Shown here piece after piece: positions 34,565-44,011 of a stretch of DNA of 64,000 bases. Numbering within the stretch: position 1 is the stretch's first letter; every line of letters begins with the position of its first letter. A program made the translations under genes and the position numbers. The DNA is from Rhodococcus sp. ABRD24 (lineage in GTDB: Bacteria; Actinomycetota; Actinomycetes; Mycobacteriales; Mycobacteriaceae). The DNA is taken from contig NZ_CP035319.1 in the NCBI RefSeq assembly GCF_004328705.1, forward strand, positions 4,340,001 to 4,404,000. The letters are read 5' to 3'. The notes under the pieces were generated by a model that was given only the letters and a program-made list of their open reading frames with translations, ran no database searches and was not told the origin of the DNA.

Positions 34565-37500
34565 CCGCCGGAACATCGCCGACCACCGGCACCGCCTTCG
34601 ACCTGCTCGCCCCGCTGCCGAGCGGGACCACCGTGCTCGAGGCGAGCGCCGGCACCGGCAAGACCTACGCGATCGTCGGCCTGGCGGCCCGGTTCGTTGC
34701 CGAGGCGGGGGTCGATCTGGCGCAGCTGTTGCTGGTGACGTTCAGTCGTGCCGCCACCAAGGAGCTTCGGGAGCGCACCCGCGAGCGATTTGCCTCCGCC
34801 GCAGCTGGATTGGTGGATCCGCTCGCTGCGCGCGCCAGCGGTGATCCCTTGGTTGCCCATCTCGCCGACGCGGATTCCGGCGAGGTGGCCCTGCGGCGCC
34901 GACGGCTGATGCAGGCGCTGTCGGACTTCGATGCCGGCACGATCGTCACCACCCACAGCTTCTGTCAGCGCATGCTCGACGGCCTCGGTATCGCGGGCGA
35001 ACGGGACCCCGACGCCGTCCTGGTGGAGCAGGCCGACGACCTCACCGCCGAGGTGATCGCCGATCTGTTCCTGCAACGTTTCGGGCGCTCCGACTCCCCG
35101 ACCCTGCGGCCCGCAGATGCCCGCAGCGCGGCACGGGCCGCGATCTTCGACCCTCAGGCCACGCTTGCCCCGGAGGGCGCCGAGGGCAGTAGGGCCGGTG
35201 ACGCTGTCGCGTTCGCCACCGCGGTGCGAGAGGAGGCGCGACGCCGCAAGCGACTGGCCGGCATCCGAGACTTCGACGATCTGCCCGAACTGCTGCACGG
35301 GGTGCTCACCGATCCCGAGCACGGCGAGGCCGCGTGCCGGCGGGTGCGAGACCGCTACCGGGTGGTGCTGGTCGACGAGTTTCAGGACACTGATCCGCAG
35401 CAGTGGGGGATCCTGCGGTCCGCATTCCACGGGCACTCCACGCTGGTCCTGGTCGGCGATCCCAAGCAGGCCATCTACGCGTTCCGCGGGGCCGAGGTGC
35501 TCAGCTACCTCGACGCCGTCGGGTCCGCAGACAGCCATCAGGATCTCACCACCAACTGGCGCAGCGATGCGGAACTGGTTGCGGCGCTGGGCCATCTGCA
35601 CGGTGGAGCCGCCCTCGGGCACTCCGGCATCGTCGTGCACTCCGTTTCGGCGGCGAAGCCGGGTTCCCGGCTGCACGGCGCTCCGCCGCTGCGGCTGCGG
35701 TACCTCTGCCGGGCCGGGGCGGGCCGGCTCAACAACTCGGGCTATCCAGCGGTCGGCGCACTGCGCTCGCGGGTCGCGGCAGATGTCGCGGCCGATATCG
35801 TCGCTCTACTCGACAGCGGCATCACCCTCGACCTGAACGGCGGCAGCCGCCCTGTCGCTCCCGGCGATATCGCGGTCCTTGCGGGCACCAATGCGCAGAT
35901 CACGCTGGTGCGTGAGGCTCTCGACCGGGTCGGCGTGCCGTCGGTGCTGGCGGGCGGCACCAGCGTGTTCGAGACGCCATCGGCGCAGCACTGGCTGCGG
36001 GTGCTGCAGGCACTCGAACAGCCGCACCGCCCCGACCGGGTACGGCTCGCGGCGCTCACCCCGCTGCTCGGCTGGACAGCCGAGCAGATCGACGCCCGCA
36101 GCGACGAGCTCGTCGCACGGGTCGGCGGGCAGTTACGGGAGCTGACGGCGGTGTTCGCTCAGTCCGGCTTTGCGGCACTGTTCGAGCGCCTGGCAACCGA
36201 TTCCGGGCTCGAGGCCAGGCTGCTCGCGGTGACGGCCGGGGAACGCACGCTCACCGACCTGCGGCACATCGGTCAGTTGCTCGGCGCCGTCGCGGTGGAC
36301 CAATCCCTCGGGCTCACCGCGCTCACCGGGTGGCTCACCGAGCGGATCAAGGACCCCAAGTCCGGTGGCGGCGACCGTAGCCGACGCCTCGACAGCGATG
36401 CCGCCGCAGTGCAGATCGCGACCGTGCACGCGAGCAAGGGTCTCGAATACCCCATTGTCTACGTGCCTTTCGGGTGGAGCACCGGGCGGCATGCGGATCC
36501 CGACCGGCTGTTGCTGCACGACGATGACGGCCGACGCATCCTCGACATCGGCGGCGAGGGCAGCCCCGGCTATGCCGAGCGTCGACGACGCCGGGACGCT
36601 GAGGCGGCGGGTGAGGATCTGCGGCTGCTGTACGTGGCGCTCACCCGTGCCCAGTGCCAGCTGGTGCTGTGGTGGGCGCCCGCATACTCCACCAACGAGG
36701 CGCCCCTGCACCGGATGCTGTTCGGCCGGGAGCCGGGGGAGTCCGACGTCCCGCAGAAGGTGGGCGTGCCCGAGGATCCGGTCGTCGCACAGCACCTTCT
36801 GCGCTGGGCCGAGACGTCCCCGGCGACGATCCGGGTGGAGGCCGTCGGCGCCGATCCGATCCCGGAGGTGTCGTGGGCGCCGCCGCACGAGGACTCCGGG
36901 GAACTGGCCGCCGCGGTGTTCGATCGGGCGCTCGACGTGGGCTGGCGGCGCACGTCGTACACGGCGCTGACCGCGTCGGCGCACGAGCATTCCGGTAGTG
37001 GCAGCGAGGCCGAGGAGCCAGGGACGGACGACGAACCCGAGGAGCCCGCGCTGATCGCCCCGGTGCCGGCGCCGGGCATTCCGTCGACGATGAACGACAT
37101 GCCGTACGGCGCAGTGTTCGGAACCCTCGTCCACGAGATCCTCGAGTACGTCGACACCGCTGCCGCGGACCTCGAGGCGGAGCTGCTGCTGCGCTGCCGG
37201 GAGGCGGTCGCGGCGCGGATGTCGCAGGTGGATCCGTCGGCACTCGCGGCTGCGTTGCTGCCGGTGCTGCATACCCCGCTCGCGGGGGGCGGCACGCTGG
37301 CCGCGATCATGCCCGCGGACCGGTTGCCGGAGCTGGACTTCGAGCTGCCGCTGGCCGGTGGCGACGATCCGGCGGCGGTCACGGTGACGCTGCACCGGGT
37401 GGCCAGGCTGCTGCGTGAGCACCTGCCCGGCGACGATGTGCTCTCGCCCTACGCGGACCGGTTGGCGGCGCTCGACCCGAATCCCCTGCGCGGGTATCTC

Positions 37501-37881
37501 ACCGGCAGCATCGACGCCGTCCTGCGGGTCTCCGGTCCCCGATTCGTGGTGGTGGACTACAAGACCAACCGGATTGCGCCAGGCGAGCTGACCACTGCCG
37601 ACTTCACCCGTGAGGCTATGGCCGGGGAGATGATGCGCTCGCACTATCCGCTGCAGGCGCTGCTGTATGCCGTTGCGCTGCATCGGTATCTGCGGTGGCG
37701 ACTGCCCGGCTACAACCCGGAGACCCATCTCGGCGGGGTGCAGTACCTGTTCGTGCGCGGCATGGTCGGCCCCGAGACCCCCGACGGGGCCGGGGTATTC
37801 GACTGGAATCCGCCGGCCGCGCTGGTGATCGCGCTGTCGGACCTGTTGGCCGGCATCACCGATCGCGAGGTGGACGCATGA
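34561..37881 (+). CDS. recB: Exodeoxyribonuclease V subunit beta (RecB), helicase-nuclease
   Basis: An 1,106-residue SF1A 3'-5' helicase with C-terminal nuclease. Walker A EASAGTGKT (27-35), motif II VVLVDEFQDTDPQQW, motif III LVLVGDPKQAIYAFRGA, motif V TVHASKGLEYPIVYVP and motif VI LLYVALTRAQCQLVLWW are all visible. The nuclease motif DYK falls at about Asp999-Lys1001 (VVVDYKTNR), with upstream acidic LTGSIDAV, so the nuclease should be active. GTG at 34561 overlaps the recC stop (GTGA) and the stop overlaps the recD ATG. Together the three make the heterotrimer that unwinds and degrades double-strand ends. Confidence 0.96.
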   Translation: MTAGTSPTTGTAFDLLAPLPSGTTVLEASAGTGKTYAIVGLAARFVAEAGVDLAQLLLVTFSRAATKELRERTRERFASAAAGLVDPLAARASGDPLVAHLADADSGEVALRRRRLMQALSDFDAGTIVTTHSFCQRMLDGLGIAGERDPDAVLVEQADDLTAEVIADLFLQRFGRSDSPTLRPADARSAARAAIFDPQATLAPEGAEGSRAGDAVAFATAVREEARRRKRLAGIRDFDDLPELLHGVLTDPEHGEAACRRVRDRYRVVLVDEFQDTDPQQWGILRSAFHGHSTLVLVGDPKQAIYAFRGAEVLSYLDAVGSADSHQDLTTNWRSDAELVAALGHLHGGAALGHSGIVVHSVSAAKPGSRLHGAPPLRLRYLCRAGAGRLNNSGYPAVGALRSRVAADVAADIVALLDSGITLDLNGGSRPVAPGDIAVLAGTNAQITLVREALDRVGVPSVLAGGTSVFETPSAQHWLRVLQALEQPHRPDRVRLAALTPLLGWTAEQIDARSDELVARVGGQLRELTAVFAQSGFAALFERLATDSGLEARLLAVTAGERTLTDLRHIGQLLGAVAVDQSLGLTALTGWLTERIKDPKSGGGDRSRRLDSDAAAVQIATVHASKGLEYPIVYVPFGWSTGRHADPDRLLLHDDDGRRILDIGGEGSPGYAERRRRRDAEAAGEDLRLLYVALTRAQCQLVLWWAPAYSTNEAPLHRMLFGREPGESDVPQKVGVPEDPVVAQHLLRWAETSPATIRVEAVGADPIPEVSWAPPHEDSGELAAAVFDRALDVGWRRTSYTALTASAHEHSGSGSEAEEPGTDDEPEEPALIAPVPAPGIPSTMNDMPYGAVFGTLVHEILEYVDTAAADLEAELLLRCREAVAARMSQVDPSALAAALLPVLHTPLAGGGTLAAIMPADRLPELDFELPLAGGDDPAAVTVTLHRVARLLREHLPGDDVLSPYADRLAALDPNPLRGYLTGSIDAVLRVSGPRFVVVDYKTNRIAPGELTTADFTREAMAGEMMRSHYPLQALLYAVALHRYLRWRLPGYNPETHLGGVQYLFVRGMVGPETPDGAGVFDWNPPAALVIALSDLLAGITDREVDA

Positions 37882-39731
37882 CCGAGGCGCGGGTGGCGCA
37901 GCGCGGCAAGGGTGTGTTGCGGGAGTTCAACGACGCCGGGGTACTCGAGGCGGCCGATGTGCATGTGGCACTGCGGCTCGCGGCGCTCGGCGGGGAGACC
38001 AGCGAACCCGTGCACCTGGCGACCGCGCTGGCGGTGCGGGCGGTGCGATCGGGTTCGGTGTGCCTGGACCTCAGCCGGATTCGGGAGGTGACGGTCGACG
38101 ACGACACCGAGGTGGATCTCTCCGCGCTGCCGTGGCCCGACGACGCCGTCGTCGCCGAGGGTCTGGCTTCCAGTCCGCTGGTGGTCGGCGGCGATGCGGG
38201 GCCGCTGCGTCCGCTGCGGCTGGTGGACGGGCTGTTGTATCTGGACCGGTACTTCCGGCAGGAGGAGACCATCCGCCGGATCCTCGACGAGCGGGCGCAG
38301 GGACACCCGGCCGTCGACGAGGATCTGCTGCGAACCGGATTGGGTGAGTTGTTCCGGGACTTCCGGGATCCGTCGCGGCCGTCGGATGCCCCGGACCGGC
38401 AGCGGATCGCCGCGGCCGTTGCGGTCACGTATTCGACATCGGTGATCGCCGGTGGTCCCGGAACCGGTAAGACGCACACCGTGGCGCGGATCCTGGCCCT
38501 GCTCGAGCGCCAGCATCCAGGGTTGCGAATAGGGCTGGCCGCGCCGACCGGCAAGGCGGCGGCGCGGCTGCAGGAGTCGGTGCGAGAGCAGGCAGAGGTC
38601 GTCGGGCTGCGGGCGGATCTGTCGGCGATGACGCTGCACCGGATGCTCGGGTGGCGGCGCGGCACCAGCCGGTTCCGCTACAACGAGACCAACCATCTGC
38701 CGTACGACGTGATCGTGGTGGACGAGACGTCGATGGTGTCGCTGACGATGATGTGCCGACTGCTCGAGGCCGTCCGGCCCGAGGCGCGGTTGGTGCTCGT
38801 CGGCGACCCGGACCAGCTGACTTCCGTCGATGCCGGTGCGGTACTGGCCGACCTGGTGGCCCGCCCGGTGACCGGCGCCCTGAACCCGGCGCTGGCCCGT
38901 GTTGTCGGTGCGGACCTGTCGGCGTCGGATGATCCGGCCGAGGCGGCCCTGAGTGCGGCCGAGCGGGACCGGTTGCGCGGCGGGGTGATTCGTCTCAGCC
39001 GTGGACGGCGATTCGGCGGTGCGATAGCGCGGTTGGCGGTCGCGGTGCGCGATGGCGACGAGGATCGCGTGCTCGAGATCCTACGCAGTGGGGAGCCGGA
39101 CGTGTCCTTCGCGGCGCCGGAGGAGCTGTCGGCGCTGCGTGCGGACGTGGTGTCGACCTCGGCTGCGGTGACCGAGGCCGCCGCGGCAGGTGACGCGGTG
39201 GCGGCGCTGCGGGCATCGGAGCAGCATCGGTTGCTGTGTGCACACCGGGAAGGACCTTTCGGAGCGGCGTGGTGGGCGCGCAATTCGATGAACTGGATCG
39301 GTGAGGCCACCGGGAGTCGGCTGGATGCCGAACGCTGGTACGCCGGGCAGCCGCTGATGGTGACCGCGAACGACCACGAGACCCGGATCTACAACGGCGA
39401 CACCGGTGTTGTCGTCGCCGGCAGCGGGGATGCCGACGGCGAGCTGGTGGCGGCCTTCGCACGCGGCGAGGAGCCGTACCTGCTGCACCTGAGTCATCTG
39501 GCGTCGGTGCAGACCGTTTATGCGATGACGATCCACCGAAGCCAGGGCAGCCAGTACGACACCGTCTCGGTGATCCTGCCGGGAGAGGAGTCGTCGATGT
39601 TGACCCGGGAGTTGCTGTACACCGCGATCACCCGCGCCCGGACCCATGTGCGGATCGTCGGGACCGAGGAGGCCGTGCGGGCCGGGGTGCGGCGGCGGGT
39701 CCTGCGGGCGAGTGGGCTGCGGCGGGGGTGA
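37878..39731 (+). CDS. recD: Exodeoxyribonuclease V subunit alpha (RecD), 5'-3' helicase
   Basis: A 617-residue SF1B helicase. After an N-terminal domain contacting RecC come Walker A GGPGTGKTHTV (about 192-202), AAPTGKAAARLQES, motif II VIVVDETSMVSL, motif III RLVLVGDPDQLTSVDAGAVL (given in part), and C-terminal MTIHRSQGSQYDTV and LLYTAITRARTHVRIVG. The ATG overlaps the recB stop (ATGA); a longer upstream frame is a shadow. It moves along the 5'-ended strand as the second motor of the complex. It ends 12 bp before the stop of a convergent gene. Confidence 0.95.
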   Translation: MTEARVAQRGKGVLREFNDAGVLEAADVHVALRLAALGGETSEPVHLATALAVRAVRSGSVCLDLSRIREVTVDDDTEVDLSALPWPDDAVVAEGLASSPLVVGGDAGPLRPLRLVDGLLYLDRYFRQEETIRRILDERAQGHPAVDEDLLRTGLGELFRDFRDPSRPSDAPDRQRIAAAVAVTYSTSVIAGGPGTGKTHTVARILALLERQHPGLRIGLAAPTGKAAARLQESVREQAEVVGLRADLSAMTLHRMLGWRRGTSRFRYNETNHLPYDVIVVDETSMVSLTMMCRLLEAVRPEARLVLVGDPDQLTSVDAGAVLADLVARPVTGALNPALARVVGADLSASDDPAEAALSAAERDRLRGGVIRLSRGRRFGGAIARLAVAVRDGDEDRVLEILRSGEPDVSFAAPEELSALRADVVSTSAAVTEAAAAGDAVAALRASEQHRLLCAHREGPFGAAWWARNSMNWIGEATGSRLDAERWYAGQPLMVTANDHETRIYNGDTGVVVAGSGDADGELVAAFARGEEPYLLHLSHLASVQTVYAMTIHRSQGSQYDTVSVILPGEESSMLTRELLYTAITRARTHVRIVGTEEAVRAGVRRRVLRASGLRRG

Positions 39732-39743
39732 GTGGGCCCCGGC

Positions 39744-40457
39744 TCATGAAGCCTCGAAGCGAGCCTCGACATCGGCGCTGACGTGGATCGGCTCGGGGGT
39801 CAGTTCGATCGCCGGCCGCTCGGCGGTGTCGTGCGCTGGCGCTGACGCCGCCATCATCCGCATGCTCGGAGCGCCGTAGTCGGGGCGTTGGCCTCCGTTC
39901 AGCATGCCGGGGTCGGCCAGGGCCACCGCCTCGATCCGCCGGCAGCCGAGGCTTTGCGTGTAGCCCTCAGCCTTGGCGAGAGCGTCGCGGACGGCGAGGT
40001 CGCGCACCTGCGCCAGCGCCTTTGTGCGGATCTTGCGGGTGAGCTTCCACTCGAGCCGTCCGACGTCGACGCCTTCGATTGCGGATGCCTGGTCGATGAA
40101 GGGCGCCACGGCCGAGGCGTCGCGGAAGGTCACCGAGCCGGAGGCCGTCGACTGGTAGTTCCACGGCAGCTTCTTGCCGTTCGGGTGATACGGCCGGTAC
40201 CGCGAGTGCTGGACCTGATCCAGGGACCAGCGGCGAATCGGATGCTGTGGGTGCTTCGCGACGGTGCGGATCAGCTCGGTCAGTGCTGCTGCCGACTTCG
40301 CGGCGGGGTTGGCGGCCTCCGCTCGGGTGGCGCCGTCGAACGCGACACTCACGTGCACAACGCAACGGTTCGGTGCGAAGGTCCGGTTCGCGTGGCCGGT
40401 GACGGTGATGGTGACGGGATTGGTCGGCATCACACAAGTGTCCACGAGATCATTCAT
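39744..40457 (-). CDS. SIMPL (DUF541) domain protein
   Basis: A 237-residue protein of the SIMPL/DUF541 family: it begins VTITVTGHANRTFAPNRC and contains the repeated strand-helix pattern with DQVQHSRYRP, YQSTASGSVTFRD and a C-terminal SADVEARFE strand. No signal peptide is evident, so unlike many BP26-like members it may stay in the cytoplasm. ATG at 40457 has GGAG eleven bases upstream; an ATG nine codons later would also give the full domain. Function of the family is unclear, although members are often surface antigens or linked to membrane stress. Confidence 0.85.
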   Translation of the reverse strand: MNDLVDTCVMPTNPVTITVTGHANRTFAPNRCVVHVSVAFDGATRAEAANPAAKSAAALTELIRTVAKHPQHPIRRWSLDQVQHSRYRPYHPNGKKLPWNYQSTASGSVTFRDASAVAPFIDQASAIEGVDVGRLEWKLTRKIRTKALAQVRDLAVRDALAKAEGYTQSLGCRRIEAVALADPGMLNGGQRPDYGAPSMRMMAASAPAHDTAERPAIELTPEPIHVSADVEARFEAS

Positions 40458-40475
40458 AAGGTGTCTTACTCCAGG

Positions 40476-40518
40476 CCGAATCCTTACCTCCCCGGTCTAC
40501 GCGGAGGTAAGGATTCGG
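40476..40518. repeat. Perfect 16-bp inverted repeat, probable terminator or small mobile repeat
   Basis: CCGAATCCTTACCTCC at 40476-40491 is followed, after 11 bases, by its exact complement at 40503-40518. It lies between two minus-strand genes, 80 bp after the stop of the Ltp-type gene, so it may terminate that transcript. The stem is longer than a typical terminator and not especially GC-rich, so a repeat family is also possible. Confidence 0.7.
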
Positions 40519-40597
40519 CGGTGGGGGACTGACAGCTCGCAGATCAGATTCTCGAACCAGTCGGAAGACGGTTTCAACGAATCGATGGCCCGGGATG

Positions 40598-41371
40598 TCA
40601 GATTCCGGTCTGGTCGACTCCGTAGCGTGCCTGTTCACTCGTATAGCCATCGAACATCAACTGGTCGATCAGGCCTTGTCGTGAGAAGGCTGTGTAGTCG
40701 AGGTAGTCCTCCGCAGCCTTTGCCGCCTGTTCATTCCAATCGGGCGCCACGTAGTCCACGGCGAAGGTCGCGTCCGCGGTCGAGTAGTCCTCGAATTCCA
40801 GTTGCTCGATCAGGCCCTGTCGTGAGAACGCGGTGTAATCGAGATAGCCCTTTGCCGCTCGTACGGCATTCCTCTGCCCGCCCGTCATTCCGGACTCGGC
40901 CCTTGTCGGCGCGGTGGTCTCCGGTTTGACCGTCACGGGCGGCGCTTGCGTTGCTGTTTGTACCGGTGCCACCTGTGTGACCGGGGGTGGCAGCGCCACC
41001 GTTGTGGTCGGGGGCGGCGGAGCCACCGTGGTGGTCGTCGACTTGGTGGTGATTGGAGCTTTCTCGACCGCGCTTGATTGTGTCGTGTTCGCTGCGTTGG
41101 TCGACACATCGTCAGACGATTTACTGATTGAATTGACCACACCGACAATGACGATGAGCGCTACGACCGCGCCGACGACCCACGGCCACTTCTTGCGCGG
41201 GGATCCACCGGAGCCCGGGTCACCGTGCGGCCCCGACGGGTGTTCCGCCAGCGTCGGACCTGTCGGGACCGTCGGGCGCGGCTGAAGTGCCGACGTCCAC
41301 TGTTGTCCGTCCCACCACCGCAGGTGCCCGGAGCCTTGTGGGTCTGGATGCCATCCAGCGGGTGTAGTCAT
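40598..41371 (-). CDS. DUF2510 - transmembrane - Ltp-type surface protein
   Basis: A 257-residue protein. Residues 4-33 form a DUF2510 domain (GWHPDPQGSGHLRWWDGQQW), facing the cytoplasm; KKWPWVVGAVVALIVIVGVV (about 60-80) is a membrane helix; a long Thr/Pro/Val-rich linker spans the wall. Two copies of a ~39-residue Ltp-like repeat follow (about 172-210 and 219-257), both containing YLDYTAFSRQGLI-QL-F. Ltp repeats occur in the phage TP-J34 lipoprotein that blocks DNA injection of other phages, and in many Gram-positive surface proteins. AAGGAC before the ATG at 41371 decides the start. Phage exclusion is only a hypothesis here. Confidence 0.85.
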   Translation of the reverse strand: MTTPAGWHPDPQGSGHLRWWDGQQWTSALQPRPTVPTGPTLAEHPSGPHGDPGSGGSPRKKWPWVVGAVVALIVIVGVVNSISKSSDDVSTNAANTTQSSAVEKAPITTKSTTTTVAPPPPTTTVALPPPVTQVAPVQTATQAPPVTVKPETTAPTRAESGMTGGQRNAVRAAKGYLDYTAFSRQGLIEQLEFEDYSTADATFAVDYVAPDWNEQAAKAAEDYLDYTAFSRQGLIDQLMFDGYTSEQARYGVDQTGI

Positions 41372-41631
41372 GGTCGTCCTTCGTTTGGAATGCTCGCCGT
41401 TAATGCTCGCGTCGACTATCACACAATTCCGATGGGTGTCGTATCAGTAATCCGCGGTCAGATTAATTGTGCAGGCAGTTTGACGGGCCTTCGGCTGTAA
41501 TGCGCCGGTGTGCGGGCTGATTTTCCGGCACGGCAATGACCGGTGTCGGATGGTGACGAGCGAATGACACAACAGATCGGCTGTTTGGTTGATCAGTCGC
41601 CGTATTCGCAAGGTCCGCATGTCGACGCTGA

Positions 41632-42402
41632 TCAGAACAGGGTGGGCTCGGCGCGGGCGCCACTGCGGGCTTCCGCCACACGGGCGTTCCAGCGCTGGAC
41701 CAGCCACATCTCGATTAACTCGGGTTCGGTGCGGGCCTGGATCGACCACGTCCGAAGGAGTTCTTGATAGCGGTCGTAGCGGCGGAGGGTGAAGCCGCTG
41801 ACCGACGGTTCCTCGAGCCACCCCTCGTGGATCAGCGTGGAGACCCCGTGCTGGTCGATCATCTGCGCACGGATGCCCTCCCGCGTCACCCCGACCGCCC
41901 ACAGGTAAACGGCCATCAGTGAGACCCCGACGCCGGGGGTGTCGGGCCAGCCCGACCAGTTGTCGCGCATGGCCGGTGGCAGTGCCTTGTCCCGGGCGCA
42001 GCGGTCGAGGACGGCCTTGATCTTGGCGAGCGGATCCTCGCCCTCACGTGCGTTGGGGTTAAACACGTCGGGGAGACGCCGGGTGGCGCGTCTGTTCCGG
42101 TGGGCGCTGCGCCAGGCCGCACAGAGGAACAGCAGACCCAGTCCGTTGTGGTCGGCCTCGAACAGTTCGCTGTCGAGTCGGAGATCGTTGCGCTGCACAA
42201 CCGCGGTCCCATGGTTGACGGCCTGGCCGTCCAGGTCCCGTCCGTGGAGAACAATCTCGTGGTTGTTCTCGCGGAGATGGTGGTTCCACCAGTTGAGGTC
42301 CACCTGGACGCCGTCGTCCAGCACGTGGAGCGGATAGGCGCGGGCGCGGCACCACTGAACGCACGCCTCCGGTGGCTCGAACCCCTCGTCAAGCTGATGC
42401 AT
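41632..42402 (-). CDS. Hypothetical protein, Trp-rich, unknown family
   Basis: A 256-residue, probably cytoplasmic protein. The first ~90 residues (HQLDEGFEPPEACVQWCRAR, YPLHVLDDGVQVDLNWWNHH) look like a compact beta-rich domain. The rest is helical, with SLMAVYLWAVGVTREGIRAQ and a C-terminal WLVQRWNARVAEARSG. ATG at 42400-42402 is the first start giving a coding-like composition; the frame upstream is low-complexity and antisense to the NfeD promoter region. It diverges from the NfeD-slipin pair with about 140 bp between them. No function can be proposed from motifs. Confidence 0.68.
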   Translation of the reverse strand: MHQLDEGFEPPEACVQWCRARAYPLHVLDDGVQVDLNWWNHHLRENNHEIVLHGRDLDGQAVNHGTAVVQRNDLRLDSELFEADHNGLGLLFLCAAWRSAHRNRRATRRLPDVFNPNAREGEDPLAKIKAVLDRCARDKALPPAMRDNWSGWPDTPGVGVSLMAVYLWAVGVTREGIRAQMIDQHGVSTLIHEGWLEEPSVSGFTLRRYDRYQELLRTWSIQARTEPELIEMWLVQRWNARVAEARSGARAEPTLF

Positions 42403-42543
42403 GTCGCGATGATTGCACCAACCACCGACAGGGCCGCTTCGGCACGGTGGCAGCGTCGTTGAAGCGCGCCTACCTTTGACAATGAGGGCTCGATCGCGAA
42501 TGGCTACGCGAAGCGACCGGGCTCTCGTAAGAGGTGGGTGAGG

Positions 42544-43011
42544 ATGACCGCGTTGGGCGCGTTGGCGCTGATAGTGGGTGTGTTGCTGATCGTGATCGAG
42601 GCACACGCGCCGACGCTCGGTGCGCTCGGTGTGCTCGGCACGGTTCTCGCCGGTGCGGGCGTGTGGCTGCTGTTCACGTCGGGCGATATGGGACAGGAGA
42701 TCGCGATCCCCGCGACCGTCGGAGTTGGTGTCGTCGGAGTCGGTGTGATCGCCCTGACTGGACGCAAGGTGCTTGCCGCGCGTCGAACACCGGTGCAGAC
42801 GGGCGTCGGGTCGTTGATCGGATCAGACGCCACGGTCCGCAGCTGGGAGGGCGAGCAGGGGCAGGTCGAGGCGGACGGCGGGTTATGGAGCGCCCGAATG
42901 GAATTCGGATATGACGGCGTCCCCGAGCCGGGGGAGTCCGTCGTCGTCGAGCAGATCCACGGCCTCACTCTGACCGTGCGTCGTCGTGAACCGTGGGAGT
43001 TGCCGCTATGA
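42544..43011 (+). CDS. NfeD-family membrane protein
   Basis: A 155-residue short NfeD protein: three or so membrane helices ([56 protein letters not shown] in part), then a C-terminal OB-fold domain ([38 protein letters not shown] in part). The [11 protein letters not shown] segment is diagnostic. NfeD proteins associate with stomatin-like proteins in membranes. AGAGG eight bases before ATG 42544 decides the start. Its stop overlaps the slipin ATG by 4 bp, giving the classic nfeD-slipin operon. Confidence 0.93.
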   Translation: MTALGALALIVGVLLIVIEAHAPTLGALGVLGTVLAGAGVWLLFTSGDMGQEIAIPATVGVGVVGVGVIALTGRKVLAARRTPVQTGVGSLIGSDATVRSWEGEQGQVEADGGLWSARMEFGYDGVPEPGESVVVEQIHGLTLTVRRREPWELPL

Positions 43012-43853
43012 CCACCATCCTTGTCATTCTCGTCATCGTCGTCCTGCTCGCGGCCACCCTGGCCGCGTCCGCGGTCCGGGTCCTGCGAGAGTACGAGCGC
43101 GGTGTGCTGTTCCGCCTGGGTCGGCTGGTCGAACTGAGGGGGCCAGGCCTGGTCCTGCTGATTCCGGCGATCGATCGGATGGAACGGGTGAGCCTGCGGA
43201 CAGTCACGATGAACATTCCGGTGCAGGAGGTGATCACCCGCGACAACGTGCCGGCGAAGGTCACCGCCGTCGCGTACTTTCGGGTGATCGACGCGGACCG
43301 GGCGATCGTCGAGGTAGAGGACTTCTTCTCCGCCACCCTGCAGATAGCGCAGACGACGCTGCGGTCGGTGCTCGGCAAGGCCGAGCTGGACGCGTTGCTG
43401 GCCGAGCGCGAACAACTCAACGAGGACCTGCAGAAGGTGATCGATCAGCAGACCGAACCGTGGGGCGTGAAGGTCACCACCGTCGAGATCAAGGACGTGG
43501 AGATCCCGTCCAACATGCAGCGCGCCATCGCGCGGCAGGCCGAGGCCGAGCGGGAACGGCGAGCCAAGATCATCAACGCGGAGGCCGAGTTCCAGGCGTC
43601 GGCGAAACTCGCCGAGGCCGCGGACGTGATCAGCCGCAACCCGACGACGCTGCAACTGCGCTACCTGCAGACGCTGGGGGAGATGGGCGGGGAGAGCAAC
43701 TCGACGGTGGTCTTCCCGGTGCCGCTCGACCTGATCCGGCCGTTCCTGGCGAGCGGTAACAATGCCGATCGGTCGGCCGCCGAGAAGGGGGTCGACGTCA
43801 ACGCGTTCATCCAGGGCCCGGCGCGCCCCGCGACGCCGCAGGCGGGCCGGTAG
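43008..43853 (+). CDS. Slipin / stomatin-like SPFH protein
   Basis: A 281-residue SPFH protein: an N-terminal membrane helix (about 3-24), the stomatin signature [14 protein letters not shown], the SPFH domain with [18 protein letters not shown] and [14 protein letters not shown], the [12 protein letters not shown] segment, a long charged helix ([21 protein letters not shown] in part) for oligomerisation, and a disordered tail. Such proteins form ring-like assemblies that organise membrane microdomains with NfeD. GGGAG lies eight bases before the ATG, which overlaps the nfeD stop. A strong hairpin at 43952-43983 ends the operon. Confidence 0.94.
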   Translation: MTTILVILVIVVLLAATLAASAVRVLREYERGVLFRLGRLVELRGPGLVLLIPAIDRMERVSLRTVTMNIPVQEVITRDNVPAKVTAVAYFRVIDADRAIVEVEDFFSATLQIAQTTLRSVLGKAELDALLAEREQLNEDLQKVIDQQTEPWGVKVTTVEIKDVEIPSNMQRAIARQAEAERERRAKIINAEAEFQASAKLAEAADVISRNPTTLQLRYLQTLGEMGGESNSTVVFPVPLDLIRPFLASGNNADRSAAEKGVDVNAFIQGPARPATPQAGR

Positions 43854-43951
43854 GCGCAGGCGCGCCCACCGGCGCTCGTCGGCGTACTTCGCTCGAAGCC
43901 ACGGGAGGTTGGAAGAGGGGGCCGACAGGTCGCGATGGCCTGCCGATAGAG

Positions 43952-43983
43952 AAGCGCCGCTATCGATTTCGATAGCGGCGCTT
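43952..43983. terminator. Bidirectional terminator hairpin
   Basis: A perfect 14-bp stem (43952-43965 with 43970-43983, left arm AAGCGCCGCTATCG) and a four-base ATTT loop lie between the convergent slipin and YbjN-like genes. The stem can form on either RNA, so it likely ends both transcripts. Confidence 0.85.
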
Positions 43984-44011
43984 GTCTATTCAGTTCGGGT
44001 GGTGCTGGTGA

